Source: Prochlorococcus sp. AG-388-A01
Lineage (GTDB): Bacteria; Cyanobacteriota; Cyanobacteriia; PCC-6307; Cyanobiaceae
Assembly: GCA_003279945.1 (NCBI GenBank)
Contig: QCGK01000004.1
Span: forward strand, 1 to 64,000
Length of the DNA stretch: 64,000 nt
Reading direction: 5' to 3'
Each line of letters begins with the position of its first letter. The first letter of the stretch is position 1. This document shows positions 1 through 9,903 of this stretch, piece by piece. The notes beneath the pieces were generated by a model. The model saw only the letters and a program-made list of their open reading frames with translations. It was not told the origin of the DNA and did no database searches. The translations under genes were made by a program, and so were the position numbers.

Positions 1-1089
1 ATCTCTATAACCAACTAAAACATCATTTTCTAACCAATTTTTACAGAAAATACATATCGCTTCTAACTTATTATCTGGATAATTATTAAGCCAATCTCGT
101 AATTTTTCATCAGAGCTACTAGAAAACCTTGCAGAGGCCTGATCAACATCTGCTAAAAGCAGGTCTATACAACCAAAAAGGGGCATTGAATCAAGACCTG
201 ATAAATTTAGTTTCTTTAAAATTTTCCTTGCTTCAAATAATTTTTCCGGCTTTCTTCTTGTAAAACCAATTGCTGTTAAGGATAGAAAAGCCAAAAATCC
301 TGCCTCTAATGATCCTCTTTTTTGTAATTCAAGAAACAAATCTATCTGTTCTTGAACAGTCAAATATTGCTTTATTTGCTGAAAAAAAGTTTCGAATTCC
401 TGCTGATTAAGATAATTTCCATATTCAGATTTATTATTGCCTTCCAAACCTCCTCTTTTAATTATTAAATTTTCCAACATATTCAAACCTTTTTTATGAG
501 ACTCTTTATCGTTTAAATCCCTGCTAAGTAGATCTAGGATTCTGTAAGGAAGCAGTGAAGCTAAGTCTTCTTCAAGTTCTTTCCTTATTTCTCCAAGCTT
601 TCCCATCCTTTGAAGAAGTTGTATGCCCTCATGTAAGAAGTCTGAAGCGTTTGAATAGGATCTAAGCTGTTGTTCTTGAATTGCAGAATCTCTAGCGCTT
701 AAGGCAGCCAATAAAGTTAGGTCGGCTTCTCTACTACTTCCCAAAGCTGGTGTTTGTGGGGGCTGTAAAGCTTTTCTAGTAATTTTAAAAGCTTCTTTTG
801 GGGAACCGGATTCCCAAAGGAGTATTAATCCTGCGACTTCTCTATTCGAAGAAAACTCTAATCCAGATGCTCCATTTAATAACAAATTTTCATACTCTCT
901 TCTACTTTCTGGATCTGTAAGTAAATCAGCAGTGAGTCGCAGCAACTCAGATCTTTGGGTTAAAACTTCATAAGTAAAACCTTCATCTGGCGTTTTATCT
1001 AACCGCAATTGGAAAGCTCTTAATATTTCCTCGGATGTTGCAGAGGGGCTTACGCCAATTAAACGAAAGTGGTCTAAAGGAAGTTCCAA
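1..1089 (-). CDS. ftn2: Cell division protein Ftn2/ARC6 (ZipN), partial at the window edge
   Basis: The 363 visible codons are the N-terminal part of an ARC6/Ftn2-type protein; the C-terminus lies beyond position 1. ARC6/Ftn2 is a cyanobacterial and plastid membrane protein that anchors and stabilises the FtsZ ring. The start is a TTG at 1089, read as M-ELPLDHFRLIGV. It opens a DnaJ-like segment (LGV-type start, 'SATSEEILRAFQLRLD') without the HPD motif, followed by helical repeats rich in leucine, as is typical for the family. It is divergent from pdhA, with 148 bp between them. Assignment rests on the N-terminal pattern and on the known neighbourhood with pdhA in marine picocyanobacteria. 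Confidence 0.85.
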   Translation of the reverse strand, partial: MELPLDHFRLIGVSPSATSEEILRAFQLRLDKTPDEGFTYEVLTQRSELLRLTADLLTDPESRREYENLLLNGASGLEFSSNREVAGLILLWESGSPKEAFKITRKALQPPQTPALGSSREADLTLLAALSARDSAIQEQQLRSYSNASDFLHEGIQLLQRMGKLGEIRKELEEDLASLLPYRILDLLSRDLNDKESHKKGLNMLENLIIKRGGLEGNNKSEYGNYLNQQEFETFFQQIKQYLTVQEQIDLFLELQKRGSLEAGFLAFLSLTAIGFTRRKPEKLFEARKILKKLNLSGLDSMPLFGCIDLLLADVDQASARFSSSSDEKLRDWLNNYPDNKLEAICIFCKNWLENDVLVGYRD

Positions 1090-1237
1090 GCAAATATCCT
1101 ATTGAAAATTCTTAGACAAATCTTATCAAGTTAAAATTTTTTTTCATAAGGTCTTGCAGAGTTATTAAAAAAAATCTTAAAAATCGACCTTAACAGCCTA
1201 GAATGTTAACAAATCAAAACTTCATTAAGGTATTTTC

Positions 1238-2281
1238 TTGGAAACACACGTAGAGAGAATCTCAAATCTTCAAGACATAAAAAGAGCCGAACTAAATCGG
1301 GAAATCGGATTATTTCTTTATGAAGATATGATACTTGGCCGAAGATTCGAAGATAAGTGTGCAGAAATGTACTACAGAGGGAAAATGTTTGGTTTTGTTC
1401 ATTTATATAACGGTCAAGAGGCTATAAGTACTGGAGTAATTGGCGCCATGAAAAAGAAACATGATTGGTTTTGTAGTACATACCGCGATCATGTTCATGC
1501 ACTAAGTGCAGGTGTTCCCTCCTTTGAAGTAATGAGTGAACTTTTTGGTAAAGCTACAGGTTGTAGTAAAGGCCGAGGAGGATCTATGCACTTATTTTCA
1601 AGAGAACATCATCTATTGGGAGGATACGCATTCATTGGAGAGGGGATTCCAGTTGCTTTAGGAGCAGCCTTTTCAAGTAAATATAAAAAGGAAGTTGCTG
1701 GGAATAAAAGTAGTGATGGAGTAACTGCAGCATTTTTTGGAGATGGTACTTGTAATAATGGACAGTTCTTTGAATGTTTAAATATGGCTCAATTATGGAA
1801 ATTACCCATAATTTTTGTTGTTGAGAATAATAAATGGGCTATTGGTATGGCTCACGATAGAGCAACCAGCAATACTGAAATTTGGAGAAAAGCCTCTGCT
1901 TTTGGGATGCATGGTGAAGAAGTTGATGGGATGGATGTATTAGCAGTAAGAGGGGCTGCGCAAAGAGCAATTGAGCGGGCTAGAGCAGGCGAAGGGCCAA
2001 CACTTCTAGAATGCTTGACTTATAGATTTAGAGGACATTCTCTTGCAGATCCAGATGAATTAAGGTCTGAGAAAGAAAAGGAATTTTGGGGGAGAAGAGA
2101 TCCTATTAAAAAATTAGGGCAAGAAATAATTGATGGAAATTTCGCAACTGAACAAGAATTAAAAATTATTGAAAAGAAAATAGATACAGAAATATCTGAA
2201 TCAGTTAAAAATGCTTTAGAAGCACCTGAACCACCCTCACAAGAATTAACTAAATATATTTGGGCCGAAGATTTAGATTAA
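1238..2281 (+). CDS. pdhA: Pyruvate dehydrogenase E1 component, alpha subunit
   Basis: This 347-residue protein is the thiamine-diphosphate-binding alpha subunit of pyruvate dehydrogenase E1, which decarboxylates pyruvate and passes the acetyl group to E2. The ThDP motif GDG...NN is present as '[12 protein letters not shown]' and continues into '[10 protein letters not shown]'. The phosphorylation-loop-like '[13 protein letters not shown]' is also visible. The start is TTG at 1238, preceded by AAGG about 8 nt upstream; no ATG fits the conserved N-terminus better. The E3 subunit lpdA lies about 8.5 kb away; the E1 beta and E2 genes are not in the window. Its stop overlaps the stop of the convergent sigma factor gene by 4 nt. 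Confidence 0.95.
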   Translation: METHVERISNLQDIKRAELNREIGLFLYEDMILGRRFEDKCAEMYYRGKMFGFVHLYNGQEAISTGVIGAMKKKHDWFCSTYRDHVHALSAGVPSFEVMSELFGKATGCSKGRGGSMHLFSREHHLLGGYAFIGEGIPVALGAAFSSKYKKEVAGNKSSDGVTAAFFGDGTCNNGQFFECLNMAQLWKLPIIFVVENNKWAIGMAHDRATSNTEIWRKASAFGMHGEEVDGMDVLAVRGAAQRAIERARAGEGPTLLECLTYRFRGHSLADPDELRSEKEKEFWGRRDPIKKLGQEIIDGNFATEQELKIIEKKIDTEISESVKNALEAPEPPSQELTKYIWAEDLD

Positions 2282-3219
2282 ATACTACTAGGTAATTTTC
2301 TAGTTAAATTTCTTAATTTTCTCAATGCCTTTAGTTCAACTTGCCTAACTCTCTCCCTAGAAACCTCTAATAATCTTCCTATTTCGGCGAGTGTATGTCT
2401 CTCATTTCCCTCTAAACCAAATCTTAATTTAAGGACATGTTGCTCTTGTTCGCTTAAATGACTCAACCACTTCCCAAGTTGCTCTTGATGCATTTTTTGC
2501 TCTACTTGATCTAAAGGCTCTTCATTATTACTATCTGCAATTAAGTCACCTAAAAAACTCCTGCCATCATCACCATTAACTGGTGCATCTAAGCTACTTG
2601 TAGATAAAGCTTGTCTTAAAACAGAATCTAATTCTTCAACATCAATTTCCATTGCTTCTGCAATTTCAATTCTGCTTGGCATAGCACCAAGTTTATGTGC
2701 CAGATCCCTACTGACTTTTCTTATAGATGCTAGTCTTTCACTTAAATGTACTGGTAAACGGATTGTTCTAGATTGACAAGCAATTGCTCTTGTCATACTT
2801 TGTCGAATCCACCAAAAAGCATAAGTGGAAAACTTATATCCTCTAGTTGGATCAAATTTTTCAACGGCTCTCTCTAAACCAAGGGAACCTTCTTGTACTA
2901 AATCGAGAAGTTCAAGTCCTTTACCCTGGTATTTCTTTGCAACACTGACAACTAATCTTAAATTTGCTTTCATCATTCTCTCTTTTGCTCTTCTACCAAT
3001 TTTTATTGTTCTTTTTTGTTGAGTTGTAAATTCCTTATTTTTTTCATTTAATTGGCCATCTTCTGTAAGTATCATCATTTTCTGAACTTGATTTCCCAAT
3101 TCAATCTCTTCAGCAGGTGTTAACAAAGGAACTCTGCCTATGTTCTGCAAATACCAACTAATCGGATCATTACTTCTCCTTTTTTGTGGTTCTGCTTGTG
3201 CTGGTATGGATGAAACCAT
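2278..3219 (-). CDS. Group 2 (alternative) sigma-70 factor
   Basis: A 313-residue primary-like sigma factor lacking the long region 1.1, as cyanobacterial group 2 sigma factors do. Region 1.2 is visible around '[16 protein letters not shown]'. Region 2 includes '[20 protein letters not shown]' and the -10-binding '[14 protein letters not shown]'. Region 4.2 ends with '[19 protein letters not shown]'. It should direct RNA polymerase to a subset of promoters recognised much like the housekeeping sigma. Group 2 sigmas respond to light, stress or nutrient state, but the sequence does not say which. The exact paralogue letter cannot be assigned by eye. It is convergent with pdhA, with ends overlapping by 4 nt. 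Confidence 0.92.
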   Translation of the reverse strand: MVSSIPAQAEPQKRRSNDPISWYLQNIGRVPLLTPAEEIELGNQVQKMMILTEDGQLNEKNKEFTTQQKRTIKIGRRAKERMMKANLRLVVSVAKKYQGKGLELLDLVQEGSLGLERAVEKFDPTRGYKFSTYAFWWIRQSMTRAIACQSRTIRLPVHLSERLASIRKVSRDLAHKLGAMPSRIEIAEAMEIDVEELDSVLRQALSTSSLDAPVNGDDGRSFLGDLIADSNNEEPLDQVEQKMHQEQLGKWLSHLSEQEQHVLKLRFGLEGNERHTLAEIGRLLEVSRERVRQVELKALRKLRNLTRKLPSSI

Positions 3220-3360
3220 TATTTAGACCTAATAAAGGTATTAAAACTTTCCTACACTTTCTCAGAAATTGCCAAATATTTAATGCGCGCTTCAGATTTC
3301 AGGTAATATTTGTATATAAATGTGTTTAAAACTTAAAATAACTCTCTTAAATTGTTTCTT

Positions 3361-4926
3361 TCAAGATATTTGTCTCGTTTTCCAATTTCGCATTAATTTT
3401 GATAATTCATCCCCAATAGCGTGAGCATTTGAACCAGTTTTACACTTTGAGGCAGCAAATGAATGTAAAAGTACATATTTAGCAAAAAAATCAGTTGTTA
3501 TATTTTTACAGCAGGCTAAATCGATAGCAGAGCTGCCAGCTACAAATCCGGTTAAAAGATCACCTAATCCAGCTCTTCCCGTCTGAGAGTCAGTCCCAAA
3601 AAGTTGCCATGCTTTTTTATTATCAGCAACTATGCTGTTAGCTCCCTTTAACAAAACACTAATATTAAATTCTTTTGCAGCCTCAAGGGCTAATTCAACA
3701 TTAGTCTCGCCCATTATGTGAGGAAATAACCTTATAAATTCTTTGCTATGTGGTGTAATCCATGTTTTAAATTTTCTTTCTAAAAAGAATTTTAATCCTA
3801 ATTTAGATTCCGAAATTCTATTGAGAGCATCTGCATCCAAAATCAATAATCCTTCAAAACTTAAAAGATAGTCTTTGGATTTTTGCCAATCATCATTGTC
3901 AATTCCTATTCCTGGGCCTACTGCTAATGAATCAAATGCACTTAAATCAATATTCTTTAAAACACTCAATAAAGATGCATTCCCATTGTAATTCGATTGC
4001 ATAGTTCCTTTTAAAACTATTTCTGGGGCAACTTGCCAAATAGATTCAGCAACTAACTCTGGCAGGACCGCAGAGATAAAACCTGCTCCACTTGATATGG
4101 CTCCTTTTAGTGCTAAGTATGCAGCGCCGGGATATTTTTCACTTCCCGCTATTAATAAAGTTCTTCCTTTTTTATATTTGTTGGAATTTTTTGGTAGAGA
4201 AGGTAAATTAATATTTTTTAAATCTTTGTAGGTAACCTTAAAAATCTTTTTTTCAACCTTAGATAACTTATTGATAGGTACTCCAACATCGATATGGTGT
4301 AATTCCCCAATAAAAGATAAAGCAGAATCTTGCGTTAACCCAATCTTGTTGAGACCAATTACTAAAGTAAAGTCTGCTTTTACTGCATTATCTAAAATAG
4401 GCTCTCCATTATTAGGACATAATCCCGTAGGAACATCAATGCTTACTACCCTGCCATATTTATTGTTAAATTTCTGATTAAACAATTTAATTAATTTATT
4501 ATCAACTTTTCTTGTTTGGTTATTACCAAAAACTGCATCAATCCAAAGTTCTTTTCCAGTAGCATCAGGGGGCTCTAGTAATTTTGTTACACCAATAGAT
4601 GTAAGATAATTAACATGGTTAATAGTTAATTTTTTTTTTAAAGGGAATGGACACCATACTTTGACTAAATACCCTTTCAAAAAAAGCTCTCTGGCTATTA
4701 CGGCGCCATCCCCACCATTATGCCCAGGGCCTATTAGAACAGTTATTCCATGCTTTAAGAGGGTTTTTCTTTTGAAGAGCCATTTGCTAATTTGGTTACC
4801 TGCTTTTTCCATTAATGCCTCCTGGGGCATCCCATCAGAAAACATTTCTTTTTCTAATGTCATCATTTGCTTTGAATCGACAATTAAATGTTTTGAGTCA
4901 ATTGTTGGCCACACAATTTCGTTCAT
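3361..4926 (-). CDS. nnr: Bifunctional NAD(P)H-hydrate epimerase / ADP-dependent dehydratase
   Basis: This 521-residue protein repairs damaged (hydrated) NADH and NADPH. The N-terminal YjeF domain (about residues 20-225) epimerises R- and S-hydrates; its Rossmann-like loop reads 'IGPGHNGGDGAVIARELF'. The C-terminal ribokinase-like domain (about 245-515) dehydrates S-NAD(P)HX using ADP; 'VGPGIG', 'LDADALN' and 'GRAGLGDLLTGFVAG' correspond to its nucleotide-binding motifs. The usual GTGD of the last motif is GLGD here. The length matches the fused bacterial form. It is divergent from mnmA with a 46-bp gap. Confidence 0.93.
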   Translation of the reverse strand: MNEIVWPTIDSKHLIVDSKQMMTLEKEMFSDGMPQEALMEKAGNQISKWLFKRKTLLKHGITVLIGPGHNGGDGAVIARELFLKGYLVKVWCPFPLKKKLTINHVNYLTSIGVTKLLEPPDATGKELWIDAVFGNNQTRKVDNKLIKLFNQKFNNKYGRVVSIDVPTGLCPNNGEPILDNAVKADFTLVIGLNKIGLTQDSALSFIGELHHIDVGVPINKLSKVEKKIFKVTYKDLKNINLPSLPKNSNKYKKGRTLLIAGSEKYPGAAYLALKGAISSGAGFISAVLPELVAESIWQVAPEIVLKGTMQSNYNGNASLLSVLKNIDLSAFDSLAVGPGIGIDNDDWQKSKDYLLSFEGLLILDADALNRISESKLGLKFFLERKFKTWITPHSKEFIRLFPHIMGETNVELALEAAKEFNISVLLKGANSIVADNKKAWQLFGTDSQTGRAGLGDLLTGFVAGSSAIDLACCKNITTDFFAKYVLLHSFAASKCKTGSNAHAIGDELSKLMRNWKTRQIS

Positions 4927-4972
4927 AATAAATACAAAGCAATTTAAGTACTGTTTAAAAATTTAGACTTCC

Positions 4973-6139
4973 ATGTTAAAGACACAAAAGGATAAAAAAT
5001 TAGAGAACTGTTTTTCTAATAATAATAAATCTAAGAAGAAGAAAAATATTATTGTTGGCCTTTCTGGTGGAGTAGACAGTTCGCTTTCAGCTGCTCTTCT
5101 TGTAGAAAGTGGATGGAATGTTGAGGGGCTAACACTTTGGCTGATGAAAGGACAAGGCTCTTGTTGTTCTGAGGGATTAGTAGATGCTGCTGGCCTTTGT
5201 GAAGATTTAGGGATTAATCATAAAATAATAGACGCAAGGGAAATTTTCGAAAGCGAGGTAATTAAAAACACTACTGAAAGCTATAAAAAAGGACTAACTC
5301 CCCTGCCATGTTCGATTTGCAACAAGAATGTAAAGTTTGAAGAGATGCTTAATTATGCAATAAATAAAAAGGACTTTACTCATATTGCAACAGGGCATTA
5401 CGCTAGGATAAAAAAATCATCTTATGTTGAAAAGTTTGATTACAAGGGGCTTAAATTTAAAGAATTCCTACTGCTAAGAGGTGCTGACAAGAACAAAGAC
5501 CAAAGTTATTTTCTTTATTGTCTTACACAAGAAGTATTAAGCAGGTTAGAATTCCCTCTTGGAGAAATGAAAAAGGAAGAGACAAGAAAAGAAGCCCTAA
5601 GATTAGGCCTCAGAACTGCCCAAAAACCAGAGAGTCAAGATCTATGCTTAGTTGAGCATTATGGATCAATGCAGAGATTTATCGATAAACACATTGAACC
5701 GAAAGAAGGAGAAATTTTGCATGTAAAAGGTGAGGTTCTTGGAACTCATCAAGGCATTCAGCACTTTACGGTAGGTCAAAGAAAAGGTTTGGGTATTGCT
5801 TGGCCAGAACCACTATATGTAGAAAGTTTAGATAGAGAAAAAAACGTAGTATACGTAGCAGATAAAAGTGATCTTTTCAAAAAAGAAGCGATAATTAATA
5901 AGATCAACTGGGTTTCAATCGAAGAACCGAAGCAGGAGATAGAGGTTGAAGCTCAAATTAGATATCAAAGTCATCCAGTAAAAGGAACTTTAATTCCTTT
6001 AAAAAATTCAAATAACCTAACTAAATCATTTAAATTAATTTTTGAAGAGAGCCAAAGTTCGGTAACCCCAGGTCAAGCTGCAGTCTTTTATAAAAAAGAA
6101 ATTCTATTAGGTGGAGGATTAATTAATTTTCCAAAATAA
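4973..6139 (+). CDS. mnmA: tRNA-specific 2-thiouridylase MnmA
   Basis: MnmA adenylates and thiolates U34 in the wobble position of tRNAs for Lys, Glu and Gln. The PP-loop '[15 protein letters not shown]' lies near residues 29-43. The two catalytic cysteines are seen in '[14 protein letters not shown]' and in '[12 protein letters not shown]'. Length (388 residues) is slightly above the family norm because of a Lys/Asn-rich N-terminal extension. The ATG at 4973 is the first in-frame start after the divergent nnr gene. Its 3' end overlaps the convergent lnt gene by 21 nt. It joins miaB, truB, rnz and a SpoU enzyme as tRNA- or rRNA-maturation genes in the window. Confidence 0.94.
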   Translation: MLKTQKDKKLENCFSNNNKSKKKKNIIVGLSGGVDSSLSAALLVESGWNVEGLTLWLMKGQGSCCSEGLVDAAGLCEDLGINHKIIDAREIFESEVIKNTTESYKKGLTPLPCSICNKNVKFEEMLNYAINKKDFTHIATGHYARIKKSSYVEKFDYKGLKFKEFLLLRGADKNKDQSYFLYCLTQEVLSRLEFPLGEMKKEETRKEALRLGLRTAQKPESQDLCLVEHYGSMQRFIDKHIEPKEGEILHVKGEVLGTHQGIQHFTVGQRKGLGIAWPEPLYVESLDREKNVVYVADKSDLFKKEAIINKINWVSIEEPKQEIEVEAQIRYQSHPVKGTLIPLKNSNNLTKSFKLIFEESQSSVTPGQAAVFYKKEILLGGGLINFPK

Positions 6140-7606
6140 ATTTAATACCAAAAAAAATATCAATAATAACAAAATAGGTATATCTCCAAATTTTGTATAG
6201 AAAGTCTTTTCGGATGAAAAGTTAGGGAAGACTATTTGATTTTGTTCAGCGTTTAAATCCATAAGTTGAATTATATTCCCATCATCCCCTAATAAACCCG
6301 AAGGACCGGTGTTTGATACAAGTATATTATCTTTCTTATTTTCAATACTTCTCAATCTAGCCAAAGCCAGAAATTGATTATAGAGCTTAGTAGGATAGGG
6401 ATCTAAATTTGCAGCAGTTATAATTAGTTTTGCACCACTATTTATGGCCTTTCTTATTTTCAATCCGTCACTAATTTCATAACAAATAGCTACTGCTAAA
6501 GGTGGTGAAAATTTAGGGTCAAAAAATCTTGAATCAGAGCCTTGTTTAATCCCTCCTACTGCAGATAATCCTCTTGAAACATTATCTAAAAATATTGGTA
6601 TTTTTTCACCTAATGGAACTAGTCTATTTTTATCTATAACAGAAGTAAAGAATTGATTTCCAATTTCGAATCCGAGTAAAGAACTTCTTAACTCATTTTT
6701 GAAATCCCTGAAACCTCCTGCTAAGATATTAACCTTACTGACTTTATCCAGATAAAAATTATTAGGGAAAGTCCCTTCAGGAGCGACTAGAATTTTTGCT
6801 TTATTATCTAAAGCATATTTTTGAGCGATAGATAGTTTTTCTTTAATAAATTCACCATCTATTTTTAATTTATCTCTTGTCGGTATATTTGTTTGCCAAA
6901 TGGCTACTGGATATTCATAATTTCTCTTTATTGAATCTGTTAAACCTCCAAATAAATGTAAAAGAGTGATGATCAAAATTCCGAAAATAAATGTTTTTTT
7001 AACACGAATTTTTCTTTTTATTCTCCCTTGAATTAAAAAAATCCAAAATCCAATCAATATTTGTACTGTGCATAAACCGCTTGCACCAATCCATCTTGCC
7101 AAACCAGCAAGATAAATATCCCCTGGCACAAGACTCTCTCCTAGACCTATCCAGAAGAAAGGTGTTTGAGAAAGAATCAATTCACCAATACCCCAAGTTA
7201 AAGATAAAAAAATTACTTTTACAGTTAAAGGATAATTTTTCATTTTAAAAACATCTTCTTTCCAAAGAACTATTTCAACCAAAATTCCCCATAAATAAAC
7301 TAATAACCCACCTAAAAAAGAACAAAATAATAAAATTGAAATGGTGATTATTAAACTTGTAAGCCATGAAAAGCCTAACCAAGTTAATGGATGAAGATCA
7401 TAAAGCCAAGAATGACTTATAAAAATAAAGAAAAAACCCCAACAAAATTTTGCTATCCTTCTTTCACTCCTGTCCCATAAAATGAATAAAGATATCGGCA
7501 TAAATACCAGCCAAAAGTTAGTTGCAACTGAAATTCCTCCTAAAATGCCACCTAAACACGGGCAAAAATATTGCTTTAAACTTTTAATTTGAATTGGGAT
7601 TAACAA
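6119..7606 (-). CDS. lnt: Apolipoprotein N-acyltransferase
   Basis: A 495-residue inner-membrane enzyme that adds the third acyl chain to the N-terminal Cys of lipoproteins. The N-terminal half has about six or seven hydrophobic segments, and the C-terminal half is a nitrilase-type domain facing the periplasm. The nitrilase catalytic Glu is in 'VAPEGTFP' and the Cys in '[11 protein letters not shown]'; the catalytic Lys is probably in '[10 protein letters not shown]'. '[14 protein letters not shown]' is also a family-conserved stretch. The start is TTG at 7606, giving M-LIPIQIKS; a later start would cut into the first membrane segment. Confidence 0.9.
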   Translation of the reverse strand: MLIPIQIKSLKQYFCPCLGGILGGISVATNFWLVFMPISLFILWDRSERRIAKFCWGFFFIFISHSWLYDLHPLTWLGFSWLTSLIITISILLFCSFLGGLLVYLWGILVEIVLWKEDVFKMKNYPLTVKVIFLSLTWGIGELILSQTPFFWIGLGESLVPGDIYLAGLARWIGASGLCTVQILIGFWIFLIQGRIKRKIRVKKTFIFGILIITLLHLFGGLTDSIKRNYEYPVAIWQTNIPTRDKLKIDGEFIKEKLSIAQKYALDNKAKILVAPEGTFPNNFYLDKVSKVNILAGGFRDFKNELRSSLLGFEIGNQFFTSVIDKNRLVPLGEKIPIFLDNVSRGLSAVGGIKQGSDSRFFDPKFSPPLAVAICYEISDGLKIRKAINSGAKLIITAANLDPYPTKLYNQFLALARLRSIENKKDNILVSNTGPSGLLGDDGNIIQLMDLNAEQNQIVFPNFSSEKTFYTKFGDIPILLLLIFFLVLNLFWKIN

Positions 7607-7692
7607 TCTAAAATTACAAAAATAAATTTAAAATCACCCAATTATTGTACCTTTATTCTGTAGTATTAGTTTTAGTAACTTTCAAAATTTAA

Positions 7693-8265
7693 GTGAAAGA
7701 AGTCTTTATTAGTTTTGCAGTTTTTGTTTTTTGTGTTTCATTAACTATTTTCAGTCAATTTAATTCACCTCAAGTCGTTAATGCTGCTGAATCAGAAACT
7801 CAATTAGTTCAAAAAACACCTCTTGCAAAAAAAACAAATGTTTCAAATATCAATTTATTTGAATTAGACCCTTCAGATCCAAACCCTATACTTTTCGCTA
7901 TGACAGAAGAAACACAATCAGACATTAATTCAAGGACAACAGACACTGGTTTGATTATTGCTGACATAGTTAATGGAGAGGGAGATGAAGCTAGTGCTGG
8001 GCAAACAGTTACTGTTAATTATACGGGAACTCTTGAAGACGGTACTCAATTTGATACAAGTATAGGTAGAGCTCCATTTAGCTTCCCCTTAGGTGCTGGA
8101 CGTGTGATAAAAGGTTGGGATGAAGGTGTTGAAGGCATGAAGGTTGGAGGGAAAAGAAAATTAACAATACCACCAGAACTTGGATATGGCTCAAGAGGTG
8201 CAGGAAATGTGATTCCCCCTGGTGCAACTTTGATATTTGAAGTTGAATTATTAAATGTCAATTAA
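7693..8265 (+). CDS. Secreted FKBP-type peptidyl-prolyl cis-trans isomerase
   Basis: This 190-residue protein has an N-terminal signal peptide or membrane anchor (about residues 3-31, hydrophobic, ending near 'VVNAAE'). A linker follows, then an FKBP domain (about 85-190) with '[19 protein letters not shown]', '[20 protein letters not shown]' and '[15 protein letters not shown]'. It should speed proline isomerisation of periplasmic or lumenal proteins. The start is GTG at 7693; there is no in-frame ATG before the signal peptide. It lies 78 bp upstream of sodN on the same strand, but nothing visible ties it functionally to the Ni-SOD block. Confidence 0.92.
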   Translation: MKEVFISFAVFVFCVSLTIFSQFNSPQVVNAAESETQLVQKTPLAKKTNVSNINLFELDPSDPNPILFAMTEETQSDINSRTTDTGLIIADIVNGEGDEASAGQTVTVNYTGTLEDGTQFDTSIGRAPFSFPLGAGRVIKGWDEGVEGMKVGGKRKLTIPPELGYGSRGAGNVIPPGATLIFEVELLNVN

Positions 8266-8343
8266 ATTAAGTAAGAAAAATATCTAAGACTTTTCAATTT
8301 AGTTAATCTCCAAGTAATATATATAAAACACCAAATATTTGAA

Positions 8344-8817
8344 ATGTTAAGTAAATTCATCAATTCTTTTCTCAATAAAAAATCCCCAATGACAGTCCAT
8401 GCTCACTGTGACGGTCCTTGTGGTGTTTACGACCCAGCATCTACGAGAGTTGCAGCTGAAGCAGTTTTATCTATGACAAAAAAACTTATTTCACTAGAAG
8501 CTCCTTCTAGCACTGATTCAGCAGAGTGGGCTGCATACAGTAATACATTTTCTAGATATGTTGCAGTTAAAGAAGAGCAAGCAAAAGAAACAAAGAAAGA
8601 AATCCTAATTTTGTGGACAGATTACTTTAAACCAGTTCACTTAGAAACTTATCCAGACTTACATGAAACCATTTGGAAGGCGGCCAAATTATGCAGTGCA
8701 TGCAAAGTTAATATTGACTTAGCTCAAGCTGAAGAACTCATGAGTTATGTAGAAAAGATCCATAATATTTTCTGGGCTTCAAAAGGAAGATCAGACGCTT
8801 TTGTAAAAGCTAGTTAA
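8344..8817 (+). CDS. sodN: Nickel superoxide dismutase precursor
   Basis: A 157-residue Ni-SOD that disproportionates superoxide. The Ni hook HCDGPCGVY starts at residue 21; known chemistry of the family uses the freed N-terminal amine and side chain of His (here residue 21) and the two Cys (22 and 26) to bind nickel. The first 20 residues (ending 'MTVHA') form the propeptide removed by SodX. The body is a four-helix-type SodN domain. The gene runs straight into sodX on the same strand and a Ni-permease-like gene lies just beyond, so supply of metal, maturation and enzyme are clustered. The propeptide is positively charged and not a clear Sec signal. Confidence 0.96.
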   Translation: MLSKFINSFLNKKSPMTVHAHCDGPCGVYDPASTRVAAEAVLSMTKKLISLEAPSSTDSAEWAAYSNTFSRYVAVKEEQAKETKKEILILWTDYFKPVHLETYPDLHETIWKAAKLCSACKVNIDLAQAEELMSYVEKIHNIFWASKGRSDAFVKAS

Positions 8818-8822
8818 CTAGA

Positions 8823-9218
8823 ATTATTTTCAAAAGTTTTTTTGATTTTATTTTATTTCTTTTAGGTTTAAGGAAAACTGCCATTATTAGTGGTGAATCG
8901 ATGTTACCTTACCTAAAAGATGGTGACATTGTATTTTTTAAAAAATATAAAAAGAATAAATCAATACTTAAAAATCGACAAATAGTTATTTTTAATCATC
9001 CACTTAAAAATAAAAACCTAATAAAAAGGATAAATTCAGTAAATCAAAATAATGTTGAGGTGATTGGCGACAATATTGAATTTAGCGAAGATAGTAATAA
9101 ATTTGGATTAATCAATAACGAAAAAATAATTGGGATCGTCACCTCTAAATTAATTATTCCTAATTTAAAAAAATATTTAATTCAAAAAAACGGAAACACT
9201 TCTTTGAATCCAAAATAA
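8823..9218 (+). CDS. sodX: Ni-SOD maturation protease (S26 signal-peptidase family), start codon non-canonical
   Basis: SodX removes the SodN propeptide. Starting at the first in-frame ATG (8901) would give 105 residues and lose the catalytic serine. The frame stays open upstream to a TAG at 8811, and codons 8823-8900 encode a hydrophobic helix then 'KTAIISGES', so the full protein shows the S26 motif SGESM with the nucleophile Ser encoded at 8898-8900. The general-base Lys is likely in 'NLIKRIN' and the 'GDN' box is in 'VEVIGDN'. No ATG, GTG or TTG lies in frame between 8814 and 8900; ATT at 8823 or 8826 is my best guess for the start, which begins 6-9 nt after the sodN stop. The function is secure from the motifs, the exact start is not. 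Confidence 0.85.
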   Translation: MIFKSFFDFILFLLGLRKTAIISGESMLPYLKDGDIVFFKKYKKNKSILKNRQIVIFNHPLKNKNLIKRINSVNQNNVEVIGDNIEFSEDSNKFGLINNEKIIGIVTSKLIIPNLKKYLIQKNGNTSLNPK

Positions 9219-9848
9219 TCCCAAAGAAAAGGAAAGCCCTCCTGCTACAGCTATTAATCTTTTAATAAATTTTTGACTTGCTTTAAAGGTGGTAAAAGAT
9301 ATTAAACAAGTAAAAAGATTCATACTTATTAGTGAACCAATCAAATATGAAATCAAATATAAGCAAGCGCTTGTTAAAGGTAGTGCTAAAGCAGGAAGAA
9401 CTGCTAGAAAATGTGAACCTCCAGCTATACCGTGTAGCAAGCCTAAACCAGTCAAAGCATGTGAGTGCTTATTATTATTTTTTTGTTCCTTAATATGAAA
9501 GTGAAAGTGACGATGGGCAATCCCATTCTCATGCTTATGGGAATGCGAGTGGATACTTAATTGAAAAGAATTTTTTATAGCAAATATTCCAACAATTAAA
9601 AGAGAAATTCCAACTAGGAATTCGGCAATATTAGAAAATTTGTTTAATGGCGTAATATCCTTAATAAAAATCGCTAGAAAAGCTAACAAGAGGATACCTG
9701 AAGAGTGTCCCAAGCCCCATGAGAAACTATTTTTAAGAGCTTTTTGGGGATTATTAATCGCTGCTGGTGCCATTGCAATTAGATGATCAGCGCCACTAAC
9801 TACATGTACAAATCCTGCAATTATACCTGTTAAAATTACAGCCTGCAT
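9177..9848 (-). CDS. NicO/HupE-like nickel permease associated with Ni-SOD (SodT-like)
   Basis: A 223-residue integral membrane protein with about six hydrophobic segments. The first contains 'GFVHVVSGADHL', resembling the His/Asp-His metal-binding helix of nickel/cobalt permeases, and a later helix has 'LLHGIAGGSHFLAVLPAL'. Between them is a cytosolic-type loop very rich in histidine (about residues 103-130), a common feature of Ni transporters. It is convergent with sodX, the 3' ends overlapping by 42 nt. In marine picocyanobacteria a permease of this kind sits beside sodN-sodX and is sometimes called SodT. Nickel as substrate is inferred from context, and cobalt is possible. Confidence 0.82.
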   Translation of the reverse strand: MQAVILTGIIAGFVHVVSGADHLIAMAPAAINNPQKALKNSFSWGLGHSSGILLLAFLAIFIKDITPLNKFSNIAEFLVGISLLIVGIFAIKNSFQLSIHSHSHKHENGIAHRHFHFHIKEQKNNNKHSHALTGLGLLHGIAGGSHFLAVLPALALPLTSACLYLISYLIGSLISMNLFTCLISFTTFKASQKFIKRLIAVAGGLSFSLGLFWIQRSVSVFLN

Positions 9849-9903
9849 ATATATTCAGTACAACTCTGTTTATTCAATTTTATAGCACGATTTGAAGTCA
9901 ATA

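Noticed and set aside
2825-3022. Plus-strand ORF inside the sigma factor gene
   Set aside because: Mirror of a well-supported coding region, with no family signal.
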